Assembly: GCA_028673005.1 (NCBI GenBank)
Contig: CM054113.1
Span: 213,023,504-213,087,503, forward strand
Direction of reading: 5' to 3'
DNA from: Tanypteryx hageni
Taxonomy: Eukaryota > Arthropoda > Insecta > Odonata > Petaluridae
Length of the DNA: 64,000 bases
The notes under the pieces were generated by a model. It searched no databases and was not told the DNA's origin. It saw nothing but the letters and a program-made list of their open reading frames with translations. Positions 23,791 through 33,796 of the stretch are shown here, piece after piece (position 1 is the first letter of the stretch; every line of letters begins with the position of its first letter). Position numbers and translations under genes: made by a program.

Positions 23791-24223
23791 AGAGCGCCCT
23801 CGCGACATTTCGAAACGCACGATACTATGCACGAAAAGATGAGAAAAGGAAGCGCATAAGAAGCGCTGCCTTCACAAAAACCCCGACCGGAGGCGGAAAG
23901 GCTTCGTGGTCACAGCGAGGGGGAAAGCCGTTTATGGCACTAAACTTTCCCTACCCGAGGAGCTCCCGAAAAACACGTCCGCTCGGTATGGTCGTTGCCG
24001 AAAAATTTCGGTCTAATTACGTTTTTCCTTAATTTTGTAATACTTTATTTCACAATTGATTAAGATGGTTTTAATTAATTTACTCTTGATGGAAATAAAA
24101 ACAAATGAAAGATATACCATCTAGATCTCATTTATTATACTTATTACCTTAATATTAAGAAGGTTTTTTAAATAAAACCCAGAGTATGGGTTTTACAAAT
24201 TTATTGATTCAGTAAATATAAGA

Positions 24224-24693
24224 TTAACAAATTTTCTTTATTGTACACCGATCAGCCAGATTACGACAATTTTTCCTAGCACATTGAAAATTACTATTAA
24301 TATGAGTTTCAATTAAACAACTCTTATTAGTGGTTAATTTTTTGAGTGATGGACAACCATACAGTTCTAAATTCGCTACGCAGACACCTTTTGGTAAGAG
24401 ACGGGTTAAAAAGGAAGCCTTTTCCACCCCTTTGGTAAAGAGATATTTAAAGTGCTTCGTGTATTGTCTCAAATGCTCTCCAAATCTGAATAATCTACAT
24501 CTCCAGAATATTCACATAACCCATGATAATTATTTCTCAACCACGAAGCGTCTCTCGTGTGTAATAACTGAGTCGGTGATTTAAAAAGCCACGTATTGCA
24601 ACATTTGCTTTCAACGTTAATTATGGACAATTCCTTAACAATATACTCGCCATTACTCGCAGTGAAGCCTTGAAACTCGATTATAGCGCTCAT
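24224..24693 (-). pseudogene. EXO2, second exonuclease-fold-like protein of Polinton 1
   Basis: Two frames (24469-24693, then 24224-24472) form one protein, with a one-base shift near 24475-24485. The N-terminus reads IIEFQGFTASNGEYIVKEL, and the middle has FTKGVEKASFLTRLLPKG and LYGCPSLKKL, then scattered Cys/His. The same order of motifs occurs in the gene starting at 63597 and, more distantly, in EXO1 at 25451 and 62167. The pattern (short acidic beta-hairpin start, a GxEKxxFL helix, CPSL, then Cys/His-rich end) recalls DnaQ/RNase-T-like exonuclease folds, but catalytic residues are incomplete, so activity is not claimed. Confidence 0.6.
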
Positions 24694-24829
24694 CTCGATA
24701 AACTCTCAACTTACAAGGTTTTTATGCCGAATGCCAGAGGTTGAGTGTTTATCAAAGGATCACCAATTTACGAGAAAATTAATTCCGAGCCAGAGGTTGG
24801 TTTTCCTTCACACATTCATACACATACAT

Positions 24830-25429
24830 TCACTCAATGAGCGCCATTTCCATCTTTAGTCTTTCAAAATCTAATTTACTATCGATAGGTATGACGGGCT
24901 TACCCGACTCGGTTACGTAAGCGAGAAACTGCTTCACCTTTTCACTTTCGTGAAAGAGTCTATGTAGATGTAAAGTAATCAAATTGGAAAGCTTAATGAG
25001 ATAACCCCACTCATCGGTATTTAAGTTAACCGACCCCCCCAAAGGGCTTTTAAGAGACAAGTGTCTTTTACCAAAGAAATTTGCATAGGAAATACAACGT
25101 AAAGAGAGCGAACATTTTACACCTGTGGAAAAACAGTCGTTAACTGGCTTTTCAAGTTTTAAAATATCAGTCCATTCACCACGTAAAATAGAGATACACT
25201 TTTTATTTGTGTGAGTGAATATCAATACTGGTTCAAAGTCTCTGGTGGGATCGTAACCGATGCATACACTTTTTGATTTCACAGCATTTAGATAGTACAC
25301 AGTCTGCAGGAGGAGGTTATTACGAGGCACGAATGAAGGTTGAACGATGGGACGGCTAGCAGGTCTCTTCCTCTTGATGGGTGGAGACTGCAGTGCTTCA
25401 TCCGATGATGGTTGCATGACGACTGACAC
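24830..25429 (-). CDS. PC4-like putative ssDNA-binding protein, Polinton 1
   Basis: The 199-residue frame has a basic, Pro-rich head (SPPIKRKRPASRP) followed by a region with SVCIGYDPTRDFEPVLIF, ISILRGEWTDILKL and a later FFGKRHLSLKS...LNTDEWGYLI. The spacing of a beta-strand pair, a Lys/Gly turn and a xSLxxxxWxxL helix start resembles PC4/Sub1-type ssDNA-binding folds, and the pattern seems to occur twice. The same family occurs at 62739 and 53632. It sits between EXO1 and EXO2 in both Polintons. PC4 assignment is inference from pattern; conservation between copies is direct. Confidence 0.6.
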   Translation of the reverse strand: MSVVMQPSSDEALQSPPIKRKRPASRPIVQPSFVPRNNLLLQTVYYLNAVKSKSVCIGYDPTRDFEPVLIFTHTNKKCISILRGEWTDILKLEKPVNDCFSTGVKCSLSLRCISYANFFGKRHLSLKSPLGGSVNLNTDEWGYLIKLSNLITLHLHRLFHESEKVKQFLAYVTESGKPVIPIDSKLDFERLKMEMALIE

Positions 25430-25450
25430 ATGATGGGGAATGCATCTTGC

Positions 25451-25975
25451 TTAAGAGGATTGTGGTGGGGAAGGGATAGGTGTACAATCGTGGGAGGGGC
25501 AAGGATCAACATCGGTCTTTAACTGATTGTATTGAAACCACTGAGCGAGGCAGTGCACGTTCCTCAGTGCACATACGCTGCTGCGTAATTTATGACACGG
25601 GTTGAGGCAGGAGAAGGCGGGGAAGAAACATTTGTTAGGTGGGGGACAGTGCAATTCTTTTTCCAAGGAAATGAAGGTACGTCCGGTCAGGTCGGAGAGG
25701 AATTCGCATTCCTCCATGCCGTATGCGTATAGTGATGTCGCTCCTTCGATTATAGCTTCCAAGGCAGGTAACAATTCCACATGCGAGATGAATCCGTGCT
25801 CGAAGGAGGAGGAGGTCTCACAGCAGTGGAGTGGGTCATGAAGTTGTAACTTTTTCCTACCGCTAATCAGCTTTCCATGTCGACGGACCCAGAATATGCG
25901 GTTAGAGTCGACGTCGACGGCGGCCAGCTCCACAACTCCCCCCTTCGAAAAGCATACGTCTGCGATGATCTGCAT
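25451..25975 (-). CDS. EXO1, exonuclease-fold-like protein, Polinton 1
   Basis: Intact 174-residue frame. It starts MQIIADVCFSKGGVVELAAV, continues with LYAYGMEECEFLSDLTGRTF and CLNPCHK, and ends with CALRNVHCLAQW. The last motif aligns in style with the H-x-A-L-x-D-A-x-x-L region of DnaQ-type exonucleases, with Cys and Asn at the His and Asp positions. Its Polinton 3 counterpart keeps a DFE at the start where this copy has DVC. The gene lies 21 bp downstream of the PC4-like start and just after the protease, as in Polinton 3. Nuclease function is uncertain. Confidence 0.6.
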   Translation of the reverse strand: MQIIADVCFSKGGVVELAAVDVDSNRIFWVRRHGKLISGRKKLQLHDPLHCCETSSSFEHGFISHVELLPALEAIIEGATSLYAYGMEECEFLSDLTGRTFISLEKELHCPPPNKCFFPAFSCLNPCHKLRSSVCALRNVHCLAQWFQYNQLKTDVDPCPSHDCTPIPSPPQSS

Positions 25976-25993
25976 CTTCTTCTCTAATGATTG

Positions 25994-26518
25994 TCACCTC
26001 CTCGCATATGCTTTATTTATTCTTGAGCAACATCGCTGAGCGCGAGGATGACACCTCCTCCCTCTCCTCGATGTCATGGTGGGGAATGCGAGATGAAACA
26101 TCCACAGTGCTCGGAAGTCATTAAGATGAGGAATGGTGTGGTGGAATTCAGATAGGAATTTGTGAAGGGATAATCCCAAGGATTTAGCTTTAGCGTAGAG
26201 ACAGCAATATTCCCCGCAAATTTCGGAATGAAAACTTTGTATTTGAACGTGATTGTGAGAGAGGTTAAAGGATCTCAAGAATTCTAAAATTTCCGGAACG
26301 AAAGGATAGTAACCGTAAGAGTCGAAATATTCAGCATAGTGTCCTTGTTTGTCAACCGCTACCCAGTGAGACCCCGGTAAATGGGAAGGATCTAAATTAA
26401 TTACATATAATCCATCGTTCGGTGAGGAGGGTAATATATCCGACGGAAATACTCCGTGAAATTTTTTCCGCGCGTCGGAATCACCGCGCAATAATCTAAC
26501 GATCTGTACACTGTTCAT
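25994..26518 (-). CDS. Adenain-like cysteine protease, Polinton 1
   Basis: Start chosen at 26518 (MNSVQIVRLL...), which lines up with the Polinton 3 copy and lies 8 bases from the capsid stop. The catalytic triad is visible: His in LPGSHWVAVD, an acidic residue in AEYFDSYGYY, and Cys in EICGEYCCLYA, with a downstream Cys/Arg-rich tail (RRGRRCHPRAQRCCSR). This is the adenovirus-type (ULP1 superfamily) maturation protease found in Polintons, which cleaves virion precursors. The frame is intact. Confidence 0.85.
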   Translation of the reverse strand: MNSVQIVRLLRGDSDARKKFHGVFPSDILPSSPNDGLYVINLDPSHLPGSHWVAVDKQGHYAEYFDSYGYYPFVPEILEFLRSFNLSHNHVQIQSFHSEICGEYCCLYAKAKSLGLSLHKFLSEFHHTIPHLNDFRALWMFHLAFPTMTSRRGRRCHPRAQRCCSRINKAYARR

Positions 26519-26525
26519 CATTAAG

Positions 26526-27816
26526 CTAAAAATTCGTAATAACGTTCCTGTTTTTATCAATCTCTAGGGATGCATCGTACTCGGCAAAAAGTAAACAGGT
26601 CACAGTCTTCTCCAATTCTTGCTCAAATTTCGCCTCTATTCTCACTATACCTCGATCACCGAGACTTAGGTAATCTTCGTTACCCGAGTCATCAGGGGTC
26701 AAATCAACTAGCATAAAATATCCATGACCGAACATTTCGTAAGTGATTTATTTGATTTCCTCTGTTATAATGTTTTATCCCGCTACCAGAAAATATAGTA
26801 TCGTAAGCCCTAGGCCAGTACTTTTTGCTATAGAAATTACATTCCAGACCCTCTGACGGAGTTTGCACCCCGTTTACATAGAGCGAAAAACTATCTAGCG
26901 AATAGTGAGAAAGGGCAAATGGATTCTTTTCGATATTGCCGGCGTACGCTTCATTATCAACCATTGCGAACACAAGGGTGTTTGGAATTCGACCGACGAT
27001 GGCATTATCTATGCTCAACGTTCGTACGCCTAAGGGAATCACGAATGATTTCATTTTGGTTCGTTTGTAATGATATTTAGCATTGCTTCTCTCAAACATT
27101 TTACTGTGAGCCACCAGTATCGAAGGATTTATATCAAAATGAGTCATGTATAGAGTCGCATCCAATATTCGCAGCACCCCACCCTCCTTTTCCATCGGGT
27201 AGAAATTAGGGTTGTCGAGCATTAGCTTGATTCCTATATCTACACCATTCAACAGAAGCTGCGTCTGATTGAATATATCCGCATGTAATTTACCATATAA
27301 TTCGACTTCCCCACTATTGCTGAACCAACCTTTTCGCGTAACGTAACCAGAATTAGTCTCATCGGTCTTATTGATATCCGAGCCCGTATCCAATTCCCAC
27401 CCAACATTCCGTAAATGAGTTTTTCCAGCGTCCACACCGTAATTTAGAGCGTTTTCTATGTAAGATCTGTAATGATAATTATCTTCGGAGGGAGTCACCA
27501 AAGTCCCATTTAAATATTCATTACATTGTTCAAAAAGGGAGTGTAGAATATTATTCACGACACCGGGTTGACTAGTCTTATCGCTCTCCCCGTAATCTGT
27601 AAGATTCTTTTTACATATTTTCACTTTGAGTCTGAGATTAATGCTATTCAAGTCCTTGTACGCATCTCCGGAATCTTTAAATAAAAATTCGATAACCGAT
27701 CGATTATCCAACGATGATATTGGTTTGTAAGACACTGTACGTTTTGCTAAAATATTGGTCTGAAGGGGAGGATTGGTTTGAAATAGATCCAACGAGGAAA
27801 GCATATGCTCCGCCAT
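26526..27816 (-). pseudogene. Polinton major capsid protein (double jelly-roll), one frameshift
   Basis: The frame from 27816 (MAEHMLSSLDLF...) covers about 355 residues with the Polinton MCP hallmarks YKPISSLDNRSVIEF, VVNNILHSLFEQCNEYLNG, NYHYRSYIENALNYG and NPSILVAHSKMF. A one-base change in an A run near 26745 puts the last 65 residues (GHGYFMLVDLTPD, CLLFAEYDASLEID) in the frame ending at 26526. Closely related to the MCP at 60372-61633. Capsid genes in Polintons show these elements were virus-like. Confidence 0.9.
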
Positions 27817-27957
27817 GATCTAATATGAAAAAATATCTCCCGCGATACGCTCTGATCCCCTCTTCCTTCTCAAATGACGCCTCCCCTTCTCACCTTTCGT
27901 TTTTATTTTATTTAAATGCGGACGTTGGCAGCCTCCTTGCCCACTGTTTTAATTCCA

Positions 27958-28060
27958 CTATATAATAGGTTTAGGGAAACGCCATAATCCTGAGAGAAAG
28001 CTTCCTATCCCCCGCCCCCTTTGGGTCCGATACGATGCTCTATAAATAGGTCCTATCTCC
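27958..28060 (-). pseudogene. Fragment of Gly/Arg-rich small virion-type protein, Polinton 1
   Basis: A minus-strand reading of this stretch gives GPIYRASYRTQRGRGIGSFL followed by SGLWRFPKPII and a stop. It closely matches the protein at 59946-60366 of Polinton 3, which also sits just upstream of MCP. Only the first third is present, and its start is replaced by polymerase sequence at the deletion junction. Confidence 0.65.
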
Positions 28061-30746
28061 CTAGCGTTGTTAGTAACTTTTTATATTTTCCACCCGGCGG
28101 TGTTTTGTTCTCAGGACATAGCAGAAAATCGGAATGACTATCGTGGAGCGGCTGCGGATACTCGAGCTCTACCTCTAGTATATAACCCTTTTCGTTCTCA
28201 TCTGTAATTTTTATCATGTCCAACTCTGAAATTTCGGTAGCAGAGAACGATCTGAAATTTGCATACGGGAGCGACCTTGAGAGCGCATATAAATTATTTG
28301 AATCGTAATAAGTTAGGTACATAGACTCTGACTCGGAATTATAAGTATCCATTTGCTTATTGTTCGCTTCACAGTATCTTTTACAGCATTGCGAGATAAC
28401 TCTCCGAATTCCTTTCTCGATCATGAGAATCATGTCATAGTCTGTTAATAGTTCTAACTCGATTTCGGTATGCTTAAGCATTGCATCAAAAGTTAGCCCC
28501 GGAGCAGTATAATACCATGCAGGATCTAACTTGTATGCACCAAAGCAAACGTCTTGGAAATTCTCAAAAACATCGGCTAAAAGCATTACGTCACTCTTTA
28601 GGTATACGTCACTGTATTCACCAAGTGTTCTACATACAAAAGATTCCCAAACTTTTGGCGAGTGAGTGTAATCTAAGTCGGAAATGTGCTCGTCTGTTAG
28701 TCTATTGTAGAAATGCTCCTTCATCGGTAGCGAATTTTCATCTAACGTTTCAATTGATTTGGTGTAATCATATGGGTAAACGCCCTTTCGCGTAACCAAA
28801 GGAGTCTTGTCACCGAAAATTTCGCTCGTATATTTAAAAGTGTTCAAGTTTGTCACGAGTGAGGCTAATGAGGTGGACATGAAACGACACGTATCGATAA
28901 ATCTAACACTAAAATTATTCTCGATAGACTTTGCAAAAGAAATGTACTTTTCCTCAGAATTTGGAATTACAAATATTTTCCTATCATCGTAGTCTAGTTC
29001 GCGAACCAGGAAATGACCATCGTATGAAGATAGATTATGAATGAAAAGTGGTAGAAAATTTGGTATTTTATATTGTAAATTGCAAAAAGAGTGTGTTGCA
29101 CCTCTGAATTGTCCCGTCAAGTGATCGTGGTCTCGAACTCTGTCCTCGTTCAGTTCCTTCCCGCAGATGTGACATATCGAGACCTCGTGAAAAGCAGTCT
29201 CCTCCTCCGGGGTGAGCGGATTCATCGGAACAGTCTCTTTATACGAAGCGAATATTTTCTCCGCCTCATCTTTACAGCGCTCTATAAAAGCACGCGCCGT
29301 ATTCGGACCCCGGTATAGTTGTGGACTTTAACAGCCGTCGGATGTGACTATGCAATAGCAAAAGCTAAATGGTTCGTGTTTTTGTATTACATTTGTGTAT
29401 GACGTGTGAGAAGAGGGTTCGCATGTGCTAACATTCTCAAGTAGACATTCGAAATCGGCATATATTACGTACAGTACTCAAAAAGAATAATTGAAATGAG
29501 TGAATTTTAGCGTATTATTCATCTCATCTGGCAACACGATTTTACTAGGCTCGCCAGTTGCTTTGCATAATTTTTTATGCTCTTCGAGTATTGTCTCATT
29601 GTGGTAATGGGTTAAGCAACGTTTGCATATGTGTATTCGGTGTTGATACTTAGTAATTTGAGAGTGCACCAATCTATTTAAATTCTTGATCCAGCAATAG
29701 TGTGCGGTTGTTTCATTTGTAATATAGCAAGTCGTGGTGGTCTTCTAGCTCGGTGTCTACAATTTTCAGCGGGTAGACATCATTCTTATCCATTAGACCA
29801 AATACGTTTATTGAAATATTATTAACTCGCTTGAATTTTGTAATATCTTTCAGATCTACCGGATATTCTACACAATCCCAATTATAACCATTGTGAAATG
29901 ACCTCGTATCATACTTCGAAACTCTTTGAGGTTTTCTATCAATATTCCTTGACCAAATAGCACACTTAAAGCAATACGTATCGTTATTTTTTACGTTGAT
30001 TACGGCTTTAGTGTTTATTATTTTTTTCGGTAGTTCGATGTAAGTCGAGCCGCATAATGGTGTGTACTTGTTTATTCGTAGTTCCAATCCTGTGATTTCG
30101 GATAGGGACCATCCCGACCCCTTGGCTTGGAATTCTGATTTTTCCTTTAATAGTTTTGAAAATGCCTCGTCCACAATTAGATTTGTTTGATCGGTTATCA
30201 AGACTCATCTATTGCTAGTCTTAAACGAGGCATCCATTTGCTCTTCCTCCCCCTTTCGAAATTTGCAAATTAAAACAACGTTAAACTTTATAGCATCGTT
30301 TGTAACTACTTGCTCGTTTATCTTTTCTATCAATTGTTCTCGAAATTCGTCCAGAAATGAGATTACGTCTTCTTTTCCCTCGTTCGGTGTTATCCAAAAT
30401 GTTTTTATTCTCGATCTTATCGCTGATTCGACTTCTATAAATCCTTTACCCTGTTGTATTGAAATCCTTTACCCTGTTGTATTGTTATATTGTTTCTATG
30501 TATGTTAGTGTTCTCATGAGCCATTGCATCATCCACATTGTAATAAATTTCGCAATAGTTACAGAAGCATCTACCCTTTGCTATGTCTAACGCATCTTTC
30601 ATTTTCGTATATGTTTCTATACAATCGATAGTATCATTTTCAAACACAATACGCTCATATATTTCAGTAAGCGCTTGTTCTAATTCTGTTAGCGTGTTAT
30701 ATCGTCCTGAATTGAAGTTTTCGAGAATTTCTGTGATAGATGTCAT
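28053..30746 (-). pseudogene. Protein-primed DNA polymerase B, N-terminal and exonuclease part, Polinton 1
   Basis: Minus-strand pieces run in order: 30435-30746 (start, with zinc-finger-like CFCNYCEIYYNVDDAMAHENTNIH), 29713-30201 (LELRINKYTPLCGSTYIEL), 29478-29672 (CKRCLTHYHNETILEEHKKLC), and 28053-29320 with an HNH-like CHICGKELNEDRVRDHDH segment, exonuclease-domain motifs IHNLSSYDGHFLVREL and LKSDVMLLADVF, and the palm entry YDSNNLYALS. The C-terminal palm with KxxxNSxYG and DTDS is absent. There are several frame breaks. Typical Polinton PolB is over 1,000 residues, so this is about half. Confidence 0.85.
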
Positions 30747-30816
30747 GATTTAGGATTTTTGGATTATGGTGGGATAGTGGGAAGGGGTACACTGTATAGA
30801 CAGAAAAAACCGTTTG

Positions 30817-31030
30817 TTAAACATTATCATAACGCATATCATCAACTTCAAACCCTTCTTCAAAAAGGAAGGTACATTCTTCATTAACAGTATTATATCT
30901 AATAAGTTTAAACATTGCAAAAGATATATCACTATTGTAGTGATTTAAAATTTCATCAACTACTTGTTGCAAGAAATGTCTTTCAGCGATTTGCATCTTT
31001 TTTAAATTATACTCTTTTTGAGTTTTAATC
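30817..31030 (-). CDS. Small Polinton 1 frame upstream of PolB, partial
   Basis: The minus frame includes ERHFLQQVVDEILNHYN and ends EEGFEVDDMRYDNV. It looks like a short acidic-tailed protein that often precedes polymerase in such elements, though I do not recognise a named family. The apparent start at 31083 lies inside the inserted hAT terminal repeat, so the real N-terminus has been cut off. Confidence 0.4.
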
Positions 31031-33494
31031 CAGTGTTTCTCAACCGGTGCTCCGCAAACATGAGGCAAGTGCTCCGCAAGCATTTAAAAAAATTAAGTGA
31101 AAAGCCCAATTATTGGAAATATAATATTAAATTGTTTATTAGAACGAAGTGTAAAGACTTTTGTCTATCATGTTATGATAATCGCAATACTGCTTTGTTT
31201 ATAAAATCTACTTGTTCTGCCTTTTCTTTCCGAATATGTACTACCTCGTTTTCTTACCCATCCCCCAACCTCTTCCAACTTTCTGCCTCCCCTTTCCTAC
31301 TCTCCAATACCCTCCCTTCCCCATCTTACTTTGTTTACTTAGAAGCATATTCACTCCCTTTATTCCTCCCTCAAATTCATGAGCCTTCTCCTTCCACATT
31401 GTATACATAAAAGAACATTTTATTGCCCGCCAGCCAACCTCTCCTTCACCATTCCACCTCCACCATTCCACCTCCACTTTCCTACTCACCGATTCCCTTC
31501 CTCCCCCTCGGTGTAACATTAGCTATAGATTCTAAATATCACTTGCATCTGATGATGCCAGGCCTCTGTTGTTGACTGAGGACTCTTCCACTGCCTCCCT
31601 CCACTCGTCTTCCAAAATCGACTCGGAGACATAGTTACATCTCACGAACTATAGTTTAATTACGTTGTGCCCGCAATCCACGAAACAAGCCCGGCACTGT
31701 ATGTGGGCGGCCATTTGCTCTGTGTTCCTTCGTAGTTGTTTGTATATCAGTTTTTTCGTTTACCATTGTATAATATTTAAATGCGTTGGTGAGTGGTTGT
31801 GAAACATGTATTCTACATATTTTGTCGAATTTTGGCAGTACGTGAGTAGCCTTTTGCGTTAATAAAATTAAGGTTAAATTTAATATATTTCTATTTATTC
31901 TAATAAAATTACGTCTGATTGGTACCCATAGGATAAAATGAGTAAACAGACCAAGCTGACTTTTTTATAAAAAATTCCGGAGTGAGTGAAACAAATGCCG
32001 ATGAAGCGATTCCATCTACTTCCATGAGAGACAATGCTGGTAATAGATCATGTGACTCACCTTCACAGTCAGATCGGAAAAAAGCAGAAAGTGGTAGTAC
32101 ATCGAAAGTATGATCCTGATTACATTAAATACGGTTTCACATGTCAAGACAGTAGTCCACAGTGTTTTATTTGTTTTGAGGTTTTGTCAAATAGCGCCAT
32201 GTTTCCAGCAAAATTAAAAAGACATCTTGATAAAAAACCAGCAATATCAAAATAAGCCAGTCGAGTATTTTAAGAGAAGAGAAAATGAATTTAAAAGCCA
32301 GAGGGGATTAATTAGTAACATATGCGAAGTAACTGACTCAGTGCTTAATGCATCGTTCTTAATTCACTCTGAATTGCCAAAACTAAAATGTCTTTCACCA
32401 TAAGAGAAAGTTTAATCACGCCTTGCTTAGTAGACGCATGCAAGATGATTTTGGGAGAGAAGGCTGCAAAAAAATTGGACAAATTCCCCTCTCCAACGAT
32501 ACGATTGTGGGACGTATCGCAATGATGAGTGAATATCTTTATCAGCAACTGTTAGAGAAAGTGAAAAAAGCTAGAACCTTAGCTCTTCAATTGGACGAAT
32601 CAACAGATATTGCTAACAAAGCTGTAATAATTATGTACGTTTGATATATTGATTGGGATAGTGAAGTGATTGAAGAAGAATTCATGAACAGCTTTTACCT
32701 GCCACACCGTTCAACTGGGTCTGAAATATTCAAGGTAATATCTGAATATTTCTCCAGCAAAGATATCGATATTTCAAATTGTGTTTCAATTTGTACTAAC
32801 GGTGCAGCAAATATGACAGGTGTACATGCAGGATTGGTTGCAAAATTTAAAGAAGTAGTGCCAAAAATTCAAATTACGCATTGTATTATTCACAGAAAAT
32901 TATTAGCATGTAAAAAGTTAAGCTCCGAGTTAAATGAAGTGTTAGCAATATCCATCAAAACAGTAAATTTAATAAAATCCAGTGCACTTGTTTGGAATAA
33001 TATGCGATGAAATGGGGTCTGCACATTCCACACTATTATTGCATGCAGAAGTTCGCTGGCTGTCCAAAGGTCGAGTGTTAAAAAGATTGTGTGAACTTAG
33101 ACAGGAAGTAGTGTGTTTTCAGTCTGAGAAAAATTCAGATTTTGTGAAGTACTACAAGGGTATTAATTGGTACTTGAAACTTTGATATCTTGCAGATATT
33201 TTTCAGAATTTGAATGAGTTAAATTTATCACTACAAGGACCATTTAAAAATGTTTTTCACATGTATAATAAAATAGAAGGGTTTAAAAAGAAATTAAAGT
33301 TATGGGTTAACAGAGCCAAAGACAACTACTTTGGTAGGTTTTCTGGATTGACAGAGCTTCTGAATGAAGTAAAAGATAGAAACAATGAAGAATTTAATTT
33401 TGCAGAACTTCAATTGATCATTGCTAATCACTTGGATACACTTAGTGATAGATTTGGTAAATGTGTGTGTGTTTATTGGCGCACCAACAGTTAG
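31031..33494 (+). mobile_element. hAT-like element inserted in Polinton 1, right end not found
   Basis: The left end CAGTGTTTCTCAACCGG at 31031 matches the CAGxGxTTCTCAACC style of hAT terminal repeats. The transposase relic follows on the plus strand. No matching inverted copy was found up to 33625, where a piggyBac element begins, so the right end is lost or too decayed. Confidence 0.6.
31938..33494 (+). pseudogene. hAT/ZBED5-like transposase relic
   Basis: The 5' end near 31938 reads MSKQTKLTFL, then a BED-like zinc finger region (CFICFEVLSNSAMFPAKLKRH, about 32155-32225). Next comes 32423-32644 with LLEKVKKARTLALQLDESTD (the conserved hAT Asp region), 32666-33010 with CVSICTNGAANMTGVHAGLV and ITHCIIHRKLL, and 32982-33185 with HAEVRWLSKGRVLKRL. 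These are the hallmarks of ZBED5/SCAND3-type hAT transposases. Four or more frame breaks and stops are present and the C-terminal dimerisation domain is missing. Confidence 0.85.
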
Positions 33495-33796
33495 AGTTAT
33501 AGGCGCCAGTACCTAGGTAGGCGTCTCCCCAACACTAGCATGGAAAGGGGCGCAACTGTCGTCCGCAGTCGCTGGCGTGCACCCGGCGGACGACACTCGT
33601 CGTCCGTCAGCATTGAACATGTTAACCCATTAGGGACGGAATTAAATGCCAGAAAATAGCCAATTTGTTACTTTTTTGGGAAAAGTACGATAGAAAAAGA
33701 ATGTTAACTCTAATCTTCTTGAAACTTTCACTGGCCCATACTAAGAGTCTATATTAACTATTAAAGTACTTACCGAGGCTTTTTATTCCTTAATTA

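Larger units (their letters stand above)
15960..24000 (-). mobile_element. L1/Tx1-like LINE (LINE A), interrupted by LINE B
   Basis: Minus-strand order is a GC-rich 5' leader (about 23830-24000), ORF1 with a zinc knuckle (22596-23790), then ORF2 with APE-type endonuclease, RT and a C-terminal Cys/His motif down to 16053. The element is split inside ORF2 by a plus-strand LINE at 18025-21147. The downstream end is a short microsatellite-like run rich in TATG/CATA. GC content in ORF1 is far above the flanks. Boundaries are approximate. Confidence 0.8.
24224..31030 (-). mobile_element. Polinton 1 (Maverick/adintovirus-like), internally deleted
   Basis: All genes are on the minus strand. 5' to 3' they are a small upstream frame, the N-terminal/exonuclease part of PolB, a fragment of a small Gly/Arg-rich virion-type protein, major capsid protein, protease, EXO1, PC4-like and EXO2. 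Integrase, minor capsid, ATPase and the polymerase palm are missing. A junction at about 28055 joins PolB to the late block, so a large internal deletion is likely. The 5' side is cut by a hAT element at 31031. Terminal repeats were not found. Confidence 0.8.

Noticed and set aside
31241..31519. Gly/Lys/Glu-rich minus-strand frame
   Set aside because: Comes from a pyrimidine-rich stretch (CCTCC/TTCC) within the hAT element; low complexity.
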